Positions 9,282 through 16,657 of a stretch of DNA of 64,000 bases are shown here, piece by piece. The notes under the pieces were generated by a model. The model had not been told where the DNA came from and did no database searches. It saw only the letters and a list, made by a program, of their open reading frames with translations. Location: assembly GCF_900116385.1 (NCBI RefSeq), contig NZ_FPCI01000001.1:1054001-1118000 (forward strand), read 5' to 3'. The translations under genes and the position numbers were made by a program. This DNA is from Pseudoxanthomonas sp. YR558. Lineage in GTDB: Bacteria; Pseudomonadota; Gammaproteobacteria; Xanthomonadales; Xanthomonadaceae. Within the stretch, counting starts at the first letter, position 1. Each line of letters opens with the position of its first letter.

Positions 9282-10193
9282 TCACCGGGATGAATGCGAA
9301 GGCTGGCCTTGCCGCAGCTGCGCCATGAACGCGCGTCCGGCCGGCCCCGGTGGCGTGTCCTTGCGCCAGACCGCGCGCATCGGCATCTGCGCGTAACGCG
9401 GATCGGCGTCGGCGATACGCAGGCGTTTCAGGCGGCCGGCGGCGAGATCCTCTTCGACGATATGCAGCGGCATGTGGCCCCAGCCCAGGCCGGCGCGCAG
9501 GAAGGCGTGCTTCGCGCCGAGATCGGCCAATCGCCAGGTGAGCGGCGATTGCACCGCGAAATCGCGGCCCGCCGTCAGCGGCGTGCGATCAGTCAGCACG
9601 AGCTGCACATGCTGGGCCAGCGTCTTCGACGGCACGGTGCCGCGCACGCTGGCCATCGCATGTGTAGGCGAGACCACGGTGACGAAGGGCACCGCCAGCA
9701 GCGGCTCGGTCGCCACTTCGTCGGGCAGCTCAGGCAGCGAGCCCACCACGCCGAGACCACAGGTGCCGTCCAGCACGGGCTGGATCACGCCGCCCAGCAC
9801 TTCCACGTACAACCGCAAGGGGGTGTGCGGGAACGCGCTGCCGCTGTGCGCGGCGGCACGCGTCAGCGCGTCCATCGGGAACATCACGTCCACCGCAACG
9901 GACAACTCCGGCTCCAGGCCTTCGGCCACGCTGCGGGCGCGCGCCTTGAAGGTATCCATATGCCCGGCCACCGCGCGCGCTTCCACCAGCAGTACGCGGC
10001 CGGCCTCGGTCAGTTGCGGGTAGCGACTGCTGCGGTCGAACAGGGTGACGCCGAGTTGCAGTTCCAGGTTGGCCAGGGTCTGGCTGACCACCGATTGCGC
10101 CCGCCGCAGCTTGCGGCCCGCAGCGGAAAAGCTGCCCTGTTCGGCGGCGGCGATGAAGGTGCGGAGCTGGTCGAGCGTGACGGCATCGAGCAT
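9282..10193 (-). CDS. LysR-family transcriptional regulator
   Basis: 303 residues from the ATG giving MLDAVTLDQLRTF. An N-terminal winged helix-turn-helix (about 5-63) has the family pattern A-A-E-Q-G-S-F-S-A-A-x-x-K-L-x-R-A-Q-S-V-V-S, followed by a linker helix and a periplasmic-binding-like effector domain (about 90-300). It is transcribed away from a doxX gene. The 115-bp gap holds a CGATG-N5-CATCG palindrome, so it probably controls doxX and itself. Inducer unknown. Confidence 0.88.
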   Translation of the reverse strand: MLDAVTLDQLRTFIAAAEQGSFSAAGRKLRRAQSVVSQTLANLELQLGVTLFDRSSRYPQLTEAGRVLLVEARAVAGHMDTFKARARSVAEGLEPELSVAVDVMFPMDALTRAAAHSGSAFPHTPLRLYVEVLGGVIQPVLDGTCGLGVVGSLPELPDEVATEPLLAVPFVTVVSPTHAMASVRGTVPSKTLAQHVQLVLTDRTPLTAGRDFAVQSPLTWRLADLGAKHAFLRAGLGWGHMPLHIVEEDLAAGRLKRLRIADADPRYAQMPMRAVWRKDTPPGPAGRAFMAQLRQGQPSHSSR

Positions 10194-10206
10194 GTATCGC
10201 TCCAGA

Positions 10207-10221
10207 CGATGGTTTTCATCG
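10207..10221. promoter_or_regulatory. Candidate LysR operator between lysR and doxX
   Basis: CGATGGTTTTCATCG is a perfect 5-bp-arm inverted repeat with a T-N11-A-type layout, 14 bp upstream of the lysR start, followed by the AT-rich AAATATATA. Position and symmetry fit a LysR site. Inference only. Confidence 0.4.
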
Positions 10222-10308
10222 AAATATATAGGCTTCCGGCATGTATCGCCACGGCCTAACCTGCGCCCCGTACCCGTTGCACCCACCTCTTATTCCCTGG
10301 AGTCCACC

Positions 10309-10722
10309 ATGTCCACCGTTACCGCTATCCCGGCCACCACCCGCGTCCCCGCCCTGCGTGGCGCCGCCGACCTCGTCGGCCGCAGCCTGCTCGCGTCCCT
10401 CTTCGTCATCTCCGGCCTGGGCAAGCTGGCCGCCTACGCCGGCACCGCCGGCTATATGGAGTCCGTCGGTGTCCCCGGCGCCCTGCTGCCGCTGGTCATC
10501 GCGCTGGAAGTGTTGGGCGGCCTGGCCATCGTCGCCGGCTACAAGACCCGCATCGTCGCCAGCCTGCTGGCCGTGTTCTCGATCGCCAGCGCCGTGCTGT
10601 TCCACAGCAACCTGGGCGACCAGATCCAGCAGATCATGTTCCTGAAGAACTTCGCCCTGGCCGGTGGCTTCATCACCCTCGCCGCCCGCGGCGCCGGCGG
10701 CTGGAGCATCGATAACCGCTGA
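10309..10722 (+). CDS. DoxX family membrane protein
   Basis: 137 residues with four hydrophobic segments. DoxX/COG2259 features are R-S-L-L-A-S-L-F-V-I-S-G-L-G-K-L (25-40), P-L-V-I-A-L-E-V-L-G-G-L-A-I-V-A-G (about 61-77), and H-S-N-L-G-D-Q-I-Q-Q-I-M-F-L-K-N-F-A-L-A-G-G near the end. TGGAGTCCACC before the ATG gives a good ribosome site. DoxX proteins are small membrane partners of redox enzymes and are often induced by oxidative or thiol stress. The divergent LysR gene is the probable regulator, and a terminator hairpin follows. Confidence 0.86.
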   Translation: MSTVTAIPATTRVPALRGAADLVGRSLLASLFVISGLGKLAAYAGTAGYMESVGVPGALLPLVIALEVLGGLAIVAGYKTRIVASLLAVFSIASAVLFHSNLGDQIQQIMFLKNFALAGGFITLAARGAGGWSIDNR

Positions 10723-10749
10723 AGCCGCATCGCTTCCTGCACCACGCGG

Positions 10750-10778
10750 AACGCCGGCCCATGCCGGCGTTCTTCGTT
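10750..10778 (+). terminator. Rho-independent terminator after doxX
   Basis: AACGCCGGC (10750-10758), loop CCAT, GCCGGCGTT (10763-10771), then CTTCGTTT. A nine-bp perfect stem with a T-rich tail 28 bp after the doxX stop. Confidence 0.65.
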
Positions 10779-10860
10779 TCCGGCGCGTGCCCGCACGCGG
10801 GTACAAGCCTGTGCCGAACCCCCATGCGAGCGTGCGATCTGCCCTTTGATGGAGCCGCGC

Positions 10861-11946
10861 ATGCGCCGTCGCCTCTTGCTCGCTTTCGGTCTCGCCGCCC
10901 TGTCGGCGGCCAGCGTCTGCGTTGCCGCGAATGCCGTGCGCCTGCCGGTGACGCCCTTCGCCACCCTGCCCTCGGATGCCCGTCATCCGGAAAGCCTGGA
11001 TGTCGATCCGGCGACCGGTGAGGTGTACGTCGGCACCTTCGATGCACGCATGCCGGAGTCCGCCCGCAACAACCAGGTGCTGCGTTTCGCTGCCGATGGC
11101 CGGTTGCTTGCCCAGCGTCGCTTCGGGCCGACGCCGCTCACCGGCATCGCCTTCCACGACGGCCACGTCTACGTGTTGAATTTCGGCGCGTCGAAACTGC
11201 AGCGGCTGCCGGCGCGCTTCGATGCGGACAGCGCGATCGAGGATGTGGCCACGTTCGTCGCCCTGTCGCCACCCGCCCCGCCGGCACGGCGCATCGGCAA
11301 TCCCGACGGCAGCCACGACACGATCACCTTCGGCTCGCAAGGCTTCCCGGCCATCAACGGGATGGTGTTTGATCGCGCGGGCACGCTGTACGTCTCCGAT
11401 TCGTTCCAGGGCGCGGTCTATCGCATCGCGAAGGTGGCCACCTGCCGGCCCTGCACCGTCGAGCTGTTCGCACGCGACCCGCTGCTGGCGACCACCGGTG
11501 CGCTGCCGTTCGGCGCGAACGGCATGGCGTTCAACGCTGACGAGTCCATCCTCTACATCAACAACGCCGGCGACGGCCGCGTACTGCGCAAGCGGATGCC
11601 CGACGGCGCCCTCGAGGTGCTGGCCGACGGCGTCTACGGTGCCGACGGGCTGCTGTTCCATGCCGGCTTGCTGTGGGTTTCCGCCAACCAGATCGATACG
11701 CTGGTGGCACTGGACGAGCGCGGCCGCGTCCGCCATCGTGCCGGCGACTTTCTCGGGGTTGACGATCAGGGCGCACCGCGTGGGCTGCTGTTCCCCGCGG
11801 CGAGCGCGGTGCAGGGGCGCCGCATGATCGTCGCCAACCTGGCCCTGCCGCTCAGCGCCGCGACCGGCGACGAGTGGGAAGAGGACGTCACCCGCTGGAA
11901 CCTCATGCAGTTCGATCTTCCCGATCCGCCGCCGCCTGCCCACTGA
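10861..11946 (+). CDS. Secreted beta-propeller (SMP-30/NHL-like) protein
   Basis: 361 residues. The start at 10861 (MRRRLLLAFGL) is favoured by GGAG 7 nt upstream and gives a Sec signal with likely cleavage after V-C-V-A-A-N-A (about 24). The mature part shows repeated propeller blades: H-P-E-S-L-D-V-D-P-A-T-G-E-V-Y-V-G-T, L-T-G-I-A-F-H-D-G-H-V-Y-V, I-N-G-M-V-F-D-R-A-G-T-L-Y-V-S-D-S and N-G-M-A-F-N-A-D-E-S-I-L-Y. This resembles gluconolactonase/strictosidine-synthase-like folds. No catalytic assignment is possible. The next gene starts 10 bp after its stop. Confidence 0.75.
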   Translation: MRRRLLLAFGLAALSAASVCVAANAVRLPVTPFATLPSDARHPESLDVDPATGEVYVGTFDARMPESARNNQVLRFAADGRLLAQRRFGPTPLTGIAFHDGHVYVLNFGASKLQRLPARFDADSAIEDVATFVALSPPAPPARRIGNPDGSHDTITFGSQGFPAINGMVFDRAGTLYVSDSFQGAVYRIAKVATCRPCTVELFARDPLLATTGALPFGANGMAFNADESILYINNAGDGRVLRKRMPDGALEVLADGVYGADGLLFHAGLLWVSANQIDTLVALDERGRVRHRAGDFLGVDDQGAPRGLLFPAASAVQGRRMIVANLALPLSAATGDEWEEDVTRWNLMQFDLPDPPPPAH

Positions 11947-11956
11947 GGAACATCCC

Positions 11957-12463
11957 ATGCTCAACATCACCCCGTTCGGTTGGTTCCATACCGCCATCAG
12001 TCTCGTCTCGCTGTTCGGCGGCCTGTACGCGCTGCTGCGCTACCACGACATCCGCTATGCAACGTCGCTGGGCAAGGCCTACACCTGGTTCACCGTCGCC
12101 ACCTGCCTCACCAGCTTCTTCCTGATGCGCACCGGCAAGCTCAGCGAAGCGCATGGCCTGACTGTGCTGACGCTGATCGTGCTCGCGGTCGCGGTGCTGC
12201 TGGGCCGCAACGCGGTGCTGGGTTCGTGGCGGCATGTCGCTTCGGCATTGGCGTTCACGCTGACGGTGTACTTCCATTTCATCCCGGGCTTCACCGAAAC
12301 GCTGACCCGCGTGCCGATCGGCGCGCCGCTGGTGTCCGGCCCGCAGGACCCGTTGCTGCAGAAGCTCGTGGGCGGCACTTTCCTGATCTTCCTGGTCGGC
12401 ATGATCCTGCAGGTGCGCGCCCTGCGACGCGGTCGCACCACCCTCGCCCAACCCGCGACCTGA
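11957..12463 (+). CDS. Uncharacterised small integral membrane protein
   Basis: 168 residues with about five hydrophobic helices (10-28, 43-58, 68-88, 92-112, 130-152), ending in a basic tail. No domain is recognised with confidence. It follows the propeller gene by 10 bp (upstream GAGGAACATCCC supplies a ribosome site) and precedes the HD-domain gene by 19 bp, so the three are probably co-transcribed. Function unknown. Confidence 0.72.
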   Translation: MLNITPFGWFHTAISLVSLFGGLYALLRYHDIRYATSLGKAYTWFTVATCLTSFFLMRTGKLSEAHGLTVLTLIVLAVAVLLGRNAVLGSWRHVASALAFTLTVYFHFIPGFTETLTRVPIGAPLVSGPQDPLLQKLVGGTFLIFLVGMILQVRALRRGRTTLAQPAT

Positions 12464-12482
12464 TCCGGCGGACGCGGCGGCC

Positions 12483-13016
12483 ATGCTGACCGCCTTGCCC
12501 ACGCTGGACGCCGTGCTCGAGGCGCATGCGTCGGCGCTGGGCGGCGACGCCCTCGGTTACCGCCACCACGCGTACCGGGTGGCGAATTTCTCGTGGATGC
12601 TGGCGCCCGGCGATGAGGATGCGCGCGAGAAGCTCAGCATCGCCGTGGCGTTCCATGACCTCGGCATCTGGACGGCGGGCACGTTCGACTACCTGCCGCC
12701 TTCGCGCGTGCTCGCGCGGGACTATCTGCACCAGGCGGGAAAAGCGGCCTGGATGGTCGACGTGGACGCGATGATCGAATGCCATCACAAGTTCATGCGC
12801 ACGCCTGCCGGCACGTCGCCCGCGGTGGAAGCCTTCCGCCGCGCCGACTGGATCGACGTCAGCCTGGGCGTGCGCCGGTTCGGCCTCGCGCGACGTGCCG
12901 TGCGCGACGTGATGGCGGCCTTCCCGGACGCGGGTTTCCACCGGCGGCTGGCCGAGCTGATGCTCGCGCGACTGCGCCACCACCCCCTCGATCCGCTGCC
13001 GATGATGCGGTGGTGA
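12483..13016 (+). CDS. HD-domain phosphohydrolase-like protein
   Basis: 177 residues. It has a single HD domain with His28-His29 (Y-R-H-H), the HD pair His58-Asp59 in V-A-F-H-D-L-G-I-W, then I-E-C-H-H-K-F and R-A-D-W-I-D-V (probable final metal ligands). HD proteins hydrolyse phosphomonoesters or nucleotides; the substrate here is unknown. It has no signal peptide. It is third in a short run with the propeller and membrane genes. Confidence 0.75.
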   Translation: MLTALPTLDAVLEAHASALGGDALGYRHHAYRVANFSWMLAPGDEDAREKLSIAVAFHDLGIWTAGTFDYLPPSRVLARDYLHQAGKAAWMVDVDAMIECHHKFMRTPAGTSPAVEAFRRADWIDVSLGVRRFGLARRAVRDVMAAFPDAGFHRRLAELMLARLRHHPLDPLPMMRW

Positions 13017-13053
13017 CCCGATGGGCCTGCCACATCGCGCCGACGAACGGTCA

Positions 13054-13089
13054 TTGACTTATATAGTTAGGACTCCTAACTTATACGCC
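13054..13089 (+). promoter_or_regulatory. Promoter with embedded palindromic operator of the marR gene
   Basis: TTGACT (13054-13059) and TAACTT (13077-13082) are 17 bp apart. Between and overlapping them is a perfect palindrome, GTTAGGACTCCTAAC (13066-13080; 7-bp arms around one C). The predicted start of transcription falls at or next to the ATG at 13090, and no Shine-Dalgarno is present, so a leaderless, autorepressed transcript is likely. Confidence 0.6.
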
Positions 13090-13734
13090 ATGATCGATGC
13101 CCCCTTTCAGCGCAGACAGGCCACGCGTGGCCTGGAACAGCTCACCCACCTGGTGCGCGCCCAATCGTGGCGCCAGGACGGCACGCCCTCGCTGCCGCCG
13201 ACGCAGGCGGCGGTGCTGCGCATGCTGCAGGGCGTGCAGGATGGCCTGCGTGCGCGACAGATCGCCGAACGCCTGGGCGTGTCGGCGGCCAGCCTCAGCG
13301 ATTCGCTGAAGGCGCTGGAAGGCAAACAATGGATCCGCCGCACACCCGACCCCGACGATGCGCGCGCCGCCCGCGTGAAGTTGACCTCGGCCGGCTCGCG
13401 CATGGCCACGCAGTTGCAGCGCCCGGACCAGGGCATGGGCTCGCTGGTCGAATCGCTGGGCGAAACCGACCTCGGCGCGCTGTTGCGCGTCACCCAGTTG
13501 CTGGTCAACGAAGCGCAGGAAAAGGGGCTGGCCACCGGCCTGCGGACCTGCCTGGGCTGCGAGTTCTTCCGGCCGTTCGCCTCGGACGAACGCGCGGCGC
13601 CGCATGTCTGCGCCTTCCTGGACAAGGCCTTCGGCAACAGCGAACTGCGCGTGGACTGTGCCGAACAGCGGCCTGCCGACGACGAACAACGGCTTGGAAG
13701 CGTGGCCCGCTTCCGCCAACCGACTCCGCCCTAG
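13090..13734 (+). CDS. MarR-family regulator with C-terminal four-cysteine tail
   Basis: 214 residues. The winged helix spans about 15-110: P-P-T-Q-A-A-V-L-R-M-L-Q, then I-A-E-R-L-G-V-S-A-A-S-L-S-D-S-L-K-A-L as recognition helix, then the wing with D-P-D-D-A-R-A. An additional C-terminal segment carries Cys154 and Cys157 (C-L-G-C), Cys174 (PHVC) and Cys190, which could bind an Fe-S cluster or zinc, or act as a thiol switch. The palindrome over its own promoter suggests autoregulation. It is followed by a periplasmic protein and a redoxin, probable targets. Confidence 0.85.
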   Translation: MIDAPFQRRQATRGLEQLTHLVRAQSWRQDGTPSLPPTQAAVLRMLQGVQDGLRARQIAERLGVSAASLSDSLKALEGKQWIRRTPDPDDARAARVKLTSAGSRMATQLQRPDQGMGSLVESLGETDLGALLRVTQLLVNEAQEKGLATGLRTCLGCEFFRPFASDERAAPHVCAFLDKAFGNSELRVDCAEQRPADDEQRLGSVARFRQPTPP

Positions 13735-13825
13735 GCGGAAAAAAGAAGGACGGCGCCCGACTGCAATCGGACGCCGCCCGGTACCTCCCACCCACCCTAC
13801 GAGAGCAAGCAAGAGGAATTCGATT

Positions 13826-14584
13826 ATGCGCCAGAACACCACCCAACGTTTCGCGTTGGCCGCCGCACTCGCGCTGGCCATCGGCGGCGTGCACGCCCAC
13901 GACGGCAAGGCCCACACCGGCGGCATCCCGTCCACCGCCAACAAGGCGGTGACCGCCGATTTCGACATCGTCCACACCAAGATCAGCACCGAGAAGAACA
14001 TCGCCACGTTCCACATGGCCGTCTCCGGCAAGGCCGGCAAGAGCACGCCCGCCGCGACCGGCAAGCTCGCCGGCAGCGATGTGTTTTCCTACGTGTGGCC
14101 GACCACCATCGATCCGTACGAAGTCGGCTTCGAGAAAGGCGCCGGCATCCTGGCGATGGCGGTCACCGCGCATCCCGATTTCGACGACACGCCGCTGTAC
14201 GACGAGAACGGCGACGGCAAGCTCGACAACGACGGCAACCTCTGGCACAGCCACTGGGTCGTGCTGAAGCCGAACGAGGCTTGCGGTCCCGGCGCGCTGG
14301 GCGTGGTCGACATTCCCGAAGGCAGCAAGCCGCGTTTGCCGAAGACCTGGCCGGGCTTCCCGATCCTGCTCGACAGCCCCGGCTGGAGCCCCACGCTGAA
14401 TGCCGAGACGATCGAAGTGAAAGTGCCGTTCGACGACATCGGCGTGGTCACCGCCGGCAGCTTCGACGGCGTCACCGCTGGCCTGCGCGTCAACGCCAGC
14501 GTGCATGCGCCGCTGCTGTGCGTGGTGGACGTGTTCAAGGTCGCCTCCGGCAACCTGAGCCTGCCCGGCAAGCCGAACCAGTAA
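13826..14584 (+). CDS. Periplasmic protein of unknown function with EF-hand-like loop
   Basis: 252 residues. A clear Sec signal (MRQNTTQRFALAAALALAIG) has likely cleavage after V-H-A (24), and AAGAGGAATT provides the ribosome site. The mature protein begins with a His-rich stretch. At 126-138 is D-E-N-G-D-G-K-L-D-N-D-G-N, an EF-hand-like calcium loop. Cys153 and a second Cys late in the protein (L-L-C-V-V-D) could form a disulfide. I do not recognise the family. It lies between the marR gene and a redoxin and is probably co-regulated with them. Confidence 0.75.
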   Translation: MRQNTTQRFALAAALALAIGGVHAHDGKAHTGGIPSTANKAVTADFDIVHTKISTEKNIATFHMAVSGKAGKSTPAATGKLAGSDVFSYVWPTTIDPYEVGFEKGAGILAMAVTAHPDFDDTPLYDENGDGKLDNDGNLWHSHWVVLKPNEACGPGALGVVDIPEGSKPRLPKTWPGFPILLDSPGWSPTLNAETIEVKVPFDDIGVVTAGSFDGVTAGLRVNASVHAPLLCVVDVFKVASGNLSLPGKPNQ

Positions 14585-14600
14585 TCGCTCCCTGCTCGCG

Positions 14601-14618
14601 CCGGCCCGCATGGGCCGG
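14601..14618 (+). other. GC-rich hairpin between the periplasmic protein and redoxin genes
   Basis: CCGGCCC (14601-14607), loop GCAT, GGGCCGG (14612-14618), with no T-run. It may set relative expression or mRNA stability within the cluster. Low certainty. Confidence 0.3.
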
Positions 14619-14642
14619 CCGCGACCCCACGAGAACATTCCC

Positions 14643-15194
14643 ATGAACGCCATTGATCGCCCGGCGCCACCCTGGCAGGTGGACCGCTGGTTCAACACAT
14701 CCCGTCCCCTGTCGCTGGAAGCGCTCCGCGGCAAGGTCATCGTGCTCGAGGCCTTCCAGATGCTGTGCCCGGGTTGCGTGTCGCACGGCCTGCCGCAGGC
14801 ATCGCGTGTGCACGCGACGTTCCCCGCGGACCAGGTCGCCGTCGTCGGCCTGCATACCGTATTCGAACACCATGCGGCGATGACGCCGGTGGCACTAGAA
14901 GCCTTCCTGCACGAATACCGCATCGCCTTCCCGGTCGGTGTGGACCGCCCCGGCACACCGGGCCCGATCCCGCAGACGATGGAGGCCTACGCCATGCGCG
15001 GCACGCCGACGCTGGTGCTGATCGACGCAGCCGGCCGGATCCGCCACCAGCATTTCGGCCAAGTCAGCGACCTGGTGCTCGGTGCACAGATCGCATCGCT
15101 GGTGCACGAGGCGCAAGCGTTCGCGCAGGCATCGACGCAACCCCGCGAAACCGCCCCCGGATGCGGGCCGGAAGGGTGCGCCCTGCCCGCCTGA
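14643..15194 (+). CDS. Thioredoxin-like redoxin (TlpA/AhpC-TSA fold)
   Basis: 183 residues. The N-terminal part resembles TlpA-like redoxins: L-S-L-E-A-L-R-G-K-V-I-V-L-E-A-F-Q-M-L then the active site C-P-G-C (Cys42, Cys45). The conserved G-T-P-T-L-V-L-I-D (cis-Pro loop) is at about 120. The tail ends G-C-G-P-E-G-C-A-L-P-A, adding two cysteines. No signal peptide is seen, so it is probably cytoplasmic. Likely a thiol reductase or peroxidase partner in the MarR cluster. Confidence 0.82.
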   Translation: MNAIDRPAPPWQVDRWFNTSRPLSLEALRGKVIVLEAFQMLCPGCVSHGLPQASRVHATFPADQVAVVGLHTVFEHHAAMTPVALEAFLHEYRIAFPVGVDRPGTPGPIPQTMEAYAMRGTPTLVLIDAAGRIRHQHFGQVSDLVLGAQIASLVHEAQAFAQASTQPRETAPGCGPEGCALPA

Positions 15195-15284
15195 AGTCGG
15201 GTGGCCGGTGCCGCCCGTCGGCGGCGTTCAATCGGACACAGGGGCTTCACGGCGCGTTCGCGCCACTCAGGTTTGGATAGCACC

Positions 15285-15383
15285 ATGCATCGCGCCCCCG
15301 CCCCCTTCTCACTGCTGCACCGCCTGGCCTTCATGGGCCTGGGGATGACGCTAGCGGTGCTCAGCGGGGCTTTGTTCCCCTAG
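15285..15383 (+). CDS. Possible 32-residue single-pass membrane peptide
   Basis: ATG at 15285 to TAG at 15383. The peptide has a short basic start (MHRAPAPFSLLHR) and one hydrophobic segment of about 18 residues. It lies in the 193-bp gap between the redoxin and the convergent STAS-like gene. No clear ribosome site precedes it. It may be a real small membrane protein or chance; only the helix supports it. Confidence 0.28.
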   Translation: MHRAPAPFSLLHRLAFMGLGMTLAVLSGALFP

Positions 15384-15387
15384 ACCT

Positions 15388-15777
15388 TCAGGTGACGGCG
15401 CGGTGCGGATCCAGTTCCGCCGCCCACGCGAGTGCAAGCGCGCGCTCGTCCTGCGCGAACGTACGGACTTCCGTATTCGACAACAGGTGCCCTGCGAATT
15501 CTGTCGCGGCCACCAGCCACCGCTTGTCGGTGACGATCGCCGCACGCGCGAAGCGGCCGAACTCGCCCAGCTTGGACGCCGCGTAGCGCAGGTCCTTGCC
15601 GACGGCGTCCAGCGACACGCCCTGCATGTCGCTGAGGTCGCTGAGCACGGCGATGCGCGGAAACCGCGACAAGCGTGTTTCCAGATCGACGATGCACGCG
15701 TCGTAGTCTGCGCCCGTCAGCTGACCGGTGAAACGATACGCGGCGACATGCGGCGGGCTGGCCAGGGTTTCGATCAT
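15388..15777 (-). CDS. SpoIIAA/STAS-like protein
   Basis: 129 residues. The pattern fits the SpoIIAA-like (DUF3478) group: G-Q-L-T-G-A-D-Y-D-A after a beta strand, then R-I-A-V-L-S-D-L-S-D-M-Q-G, F-A-R-A-A-I-V-T-D-K-R-W and a final D-E-R-A-L-A-L-A-W helix. These small soluble proteins share the anti-anti-sigma/STAS fold; their ligand is unknown. AAGGGAG 8 nt upstream of the ATG supports the start. It stands alone. Confidence 0.78.
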   Translation of the reverse strand: MIETLASPPHVAAYRFTGQLTGADYDACIVDLETRLSRFPRIAVLSDLSDMQGVSLDAVGKDLRYAASKLGEFGRFARAAIVTDKRWLVAATEFAGHLLSNTEVRTFAQDERALALAWAAELDPHRAVT

Positions 15778-15880
15778 GCGGTCACTCCCTTATGCAGGAA
15801 CGGCGACCATAGCTGCCGCCGCGCACGGGGGTGTCAACAGGACTTCACGAAGCTGGATCACCGATCAGGCTGGCCCGGCC

Positions 15881-16555
15881 TCAGGCCCGGCGCAGCGACC
15901 AGAACCCGATATCGCGCCGCACGCGGTACCCGAGGCGCTCGTACAACCCCAGGGCACGCGGATTCTCGTAACTGACGTGCAGGAACGGTTGGCGCCCATG
16001 CGCCAGCGTGTCGTTGGTCAGCCAGGTGGTGAGGTGGCCTGCATAGCCGTGTCCGTTGAAATCCGGATGCGTGCAGATCGCGCTCATCTCCCGGTGGCCG
16101 TCATCGCCCAGGCGCTCGCCGATCATCGCGGCGAGCCGGCCTTCGCGGTAGAGGCCGAAGTAGCGCCCCATGTCCATCGTCCGCGGGCGGAAGTAATGCG
16201 GATACACCAGCGCGGTCAGTGCCAGCACATCCTCGCGGTGCGCGTCGCCCAACGGCACGATCTCCGGCCCGTCGGTGGGCGCGAGCGGTGCATCGCACAC
16301 CATCTGCGCGAGCGGCCGGAACGCGCGCAGCACCCAGCCTGCCGGCACGGCCGGCGCCACGCCAAGCAGATACACCGCTTCCTCAGGCGCCACCAGGCGC
16401 GCGAGCGCATCGCCCACCTTCACCTCCGCCGACGTGACGCCGAGGAACGGCGCATGGTCGGACGGATAGCGCGCCACCTCGCCCACCCGCAGCGCGATGC
16501 CGCGATGGATCGAATCCAGGGCGGACCAGAAGGGATTGTCGAGGGCGTCGGTCAT
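15881..16555 (-). CDS. GNAT-family N-acetyltransferase
   Basis: 224 residues. The GNAT core is in the C-terminal half: M-S-A-I-C-T-H-P-D-F-N-G-H-G-Y-A-G-H-L (acetyl-CoA pyrophosphate loop with G-H-G-Y-A-G) and then L-H-V-S-Y-E-N-P-R-A-L-G-L-Y-E-R-L-G-Y-R. The N-terminal 100 residues are family-specific and probably set the acceptor. The acceptor is unknown. It is divergent from the DUF1615 gene across about 100 bp. Confidence 0.85.
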   Translation of the reverse strand: MTDALDNPFWSALDSIHRGIALRVGEVARYPSDHAPFLGVTSAEVKVGDALARLVAPEEAVYLLGVAPAVPAGWVLRAFRPLAQMVCDAPLAPTDGPEIVPLGDAHREDVLALTALVYPHYFRPRTMDMGRYFGLYREGRLAAMIGERLGDDGHREMSAICTHPDFNGHGYAGHLTTWLTNDTLAHGRQPFLHVSYENPRALGLYERLGYRVRRDIGFWSLRRA

Positions 16556-16645
16556 GGTCGGGCGACGGTAGGGGAACGGCGATTATCCACATCGCGGCAC
16601 CCCGGTCATGTCGCGGCGAACCATGCAACCGGCGACGCCGCTCCG

Positions 16646-16657
16646 TATGCTGCGCGC
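16646..16657 (+). promoter_or_regulatory. -10-like hexamer directly before the DUF1615 gene
   Basis: TATGCT (16646-16651) lies exactly 6 nt before the ATG at 16658, and there is no Shine-Dalgarno. This spacing would start transcription at the A of the ATG. The -35 region is weak. Confidence 0.4.

Noticed and set aside
13739..13785. A purine stretch and imperfect hairpin after the marR gene as a terminator.
   Set aside because: The stem is interrupted and no T-run follows; the next gene starts soon after with a good ribosome site, so I do not call it.
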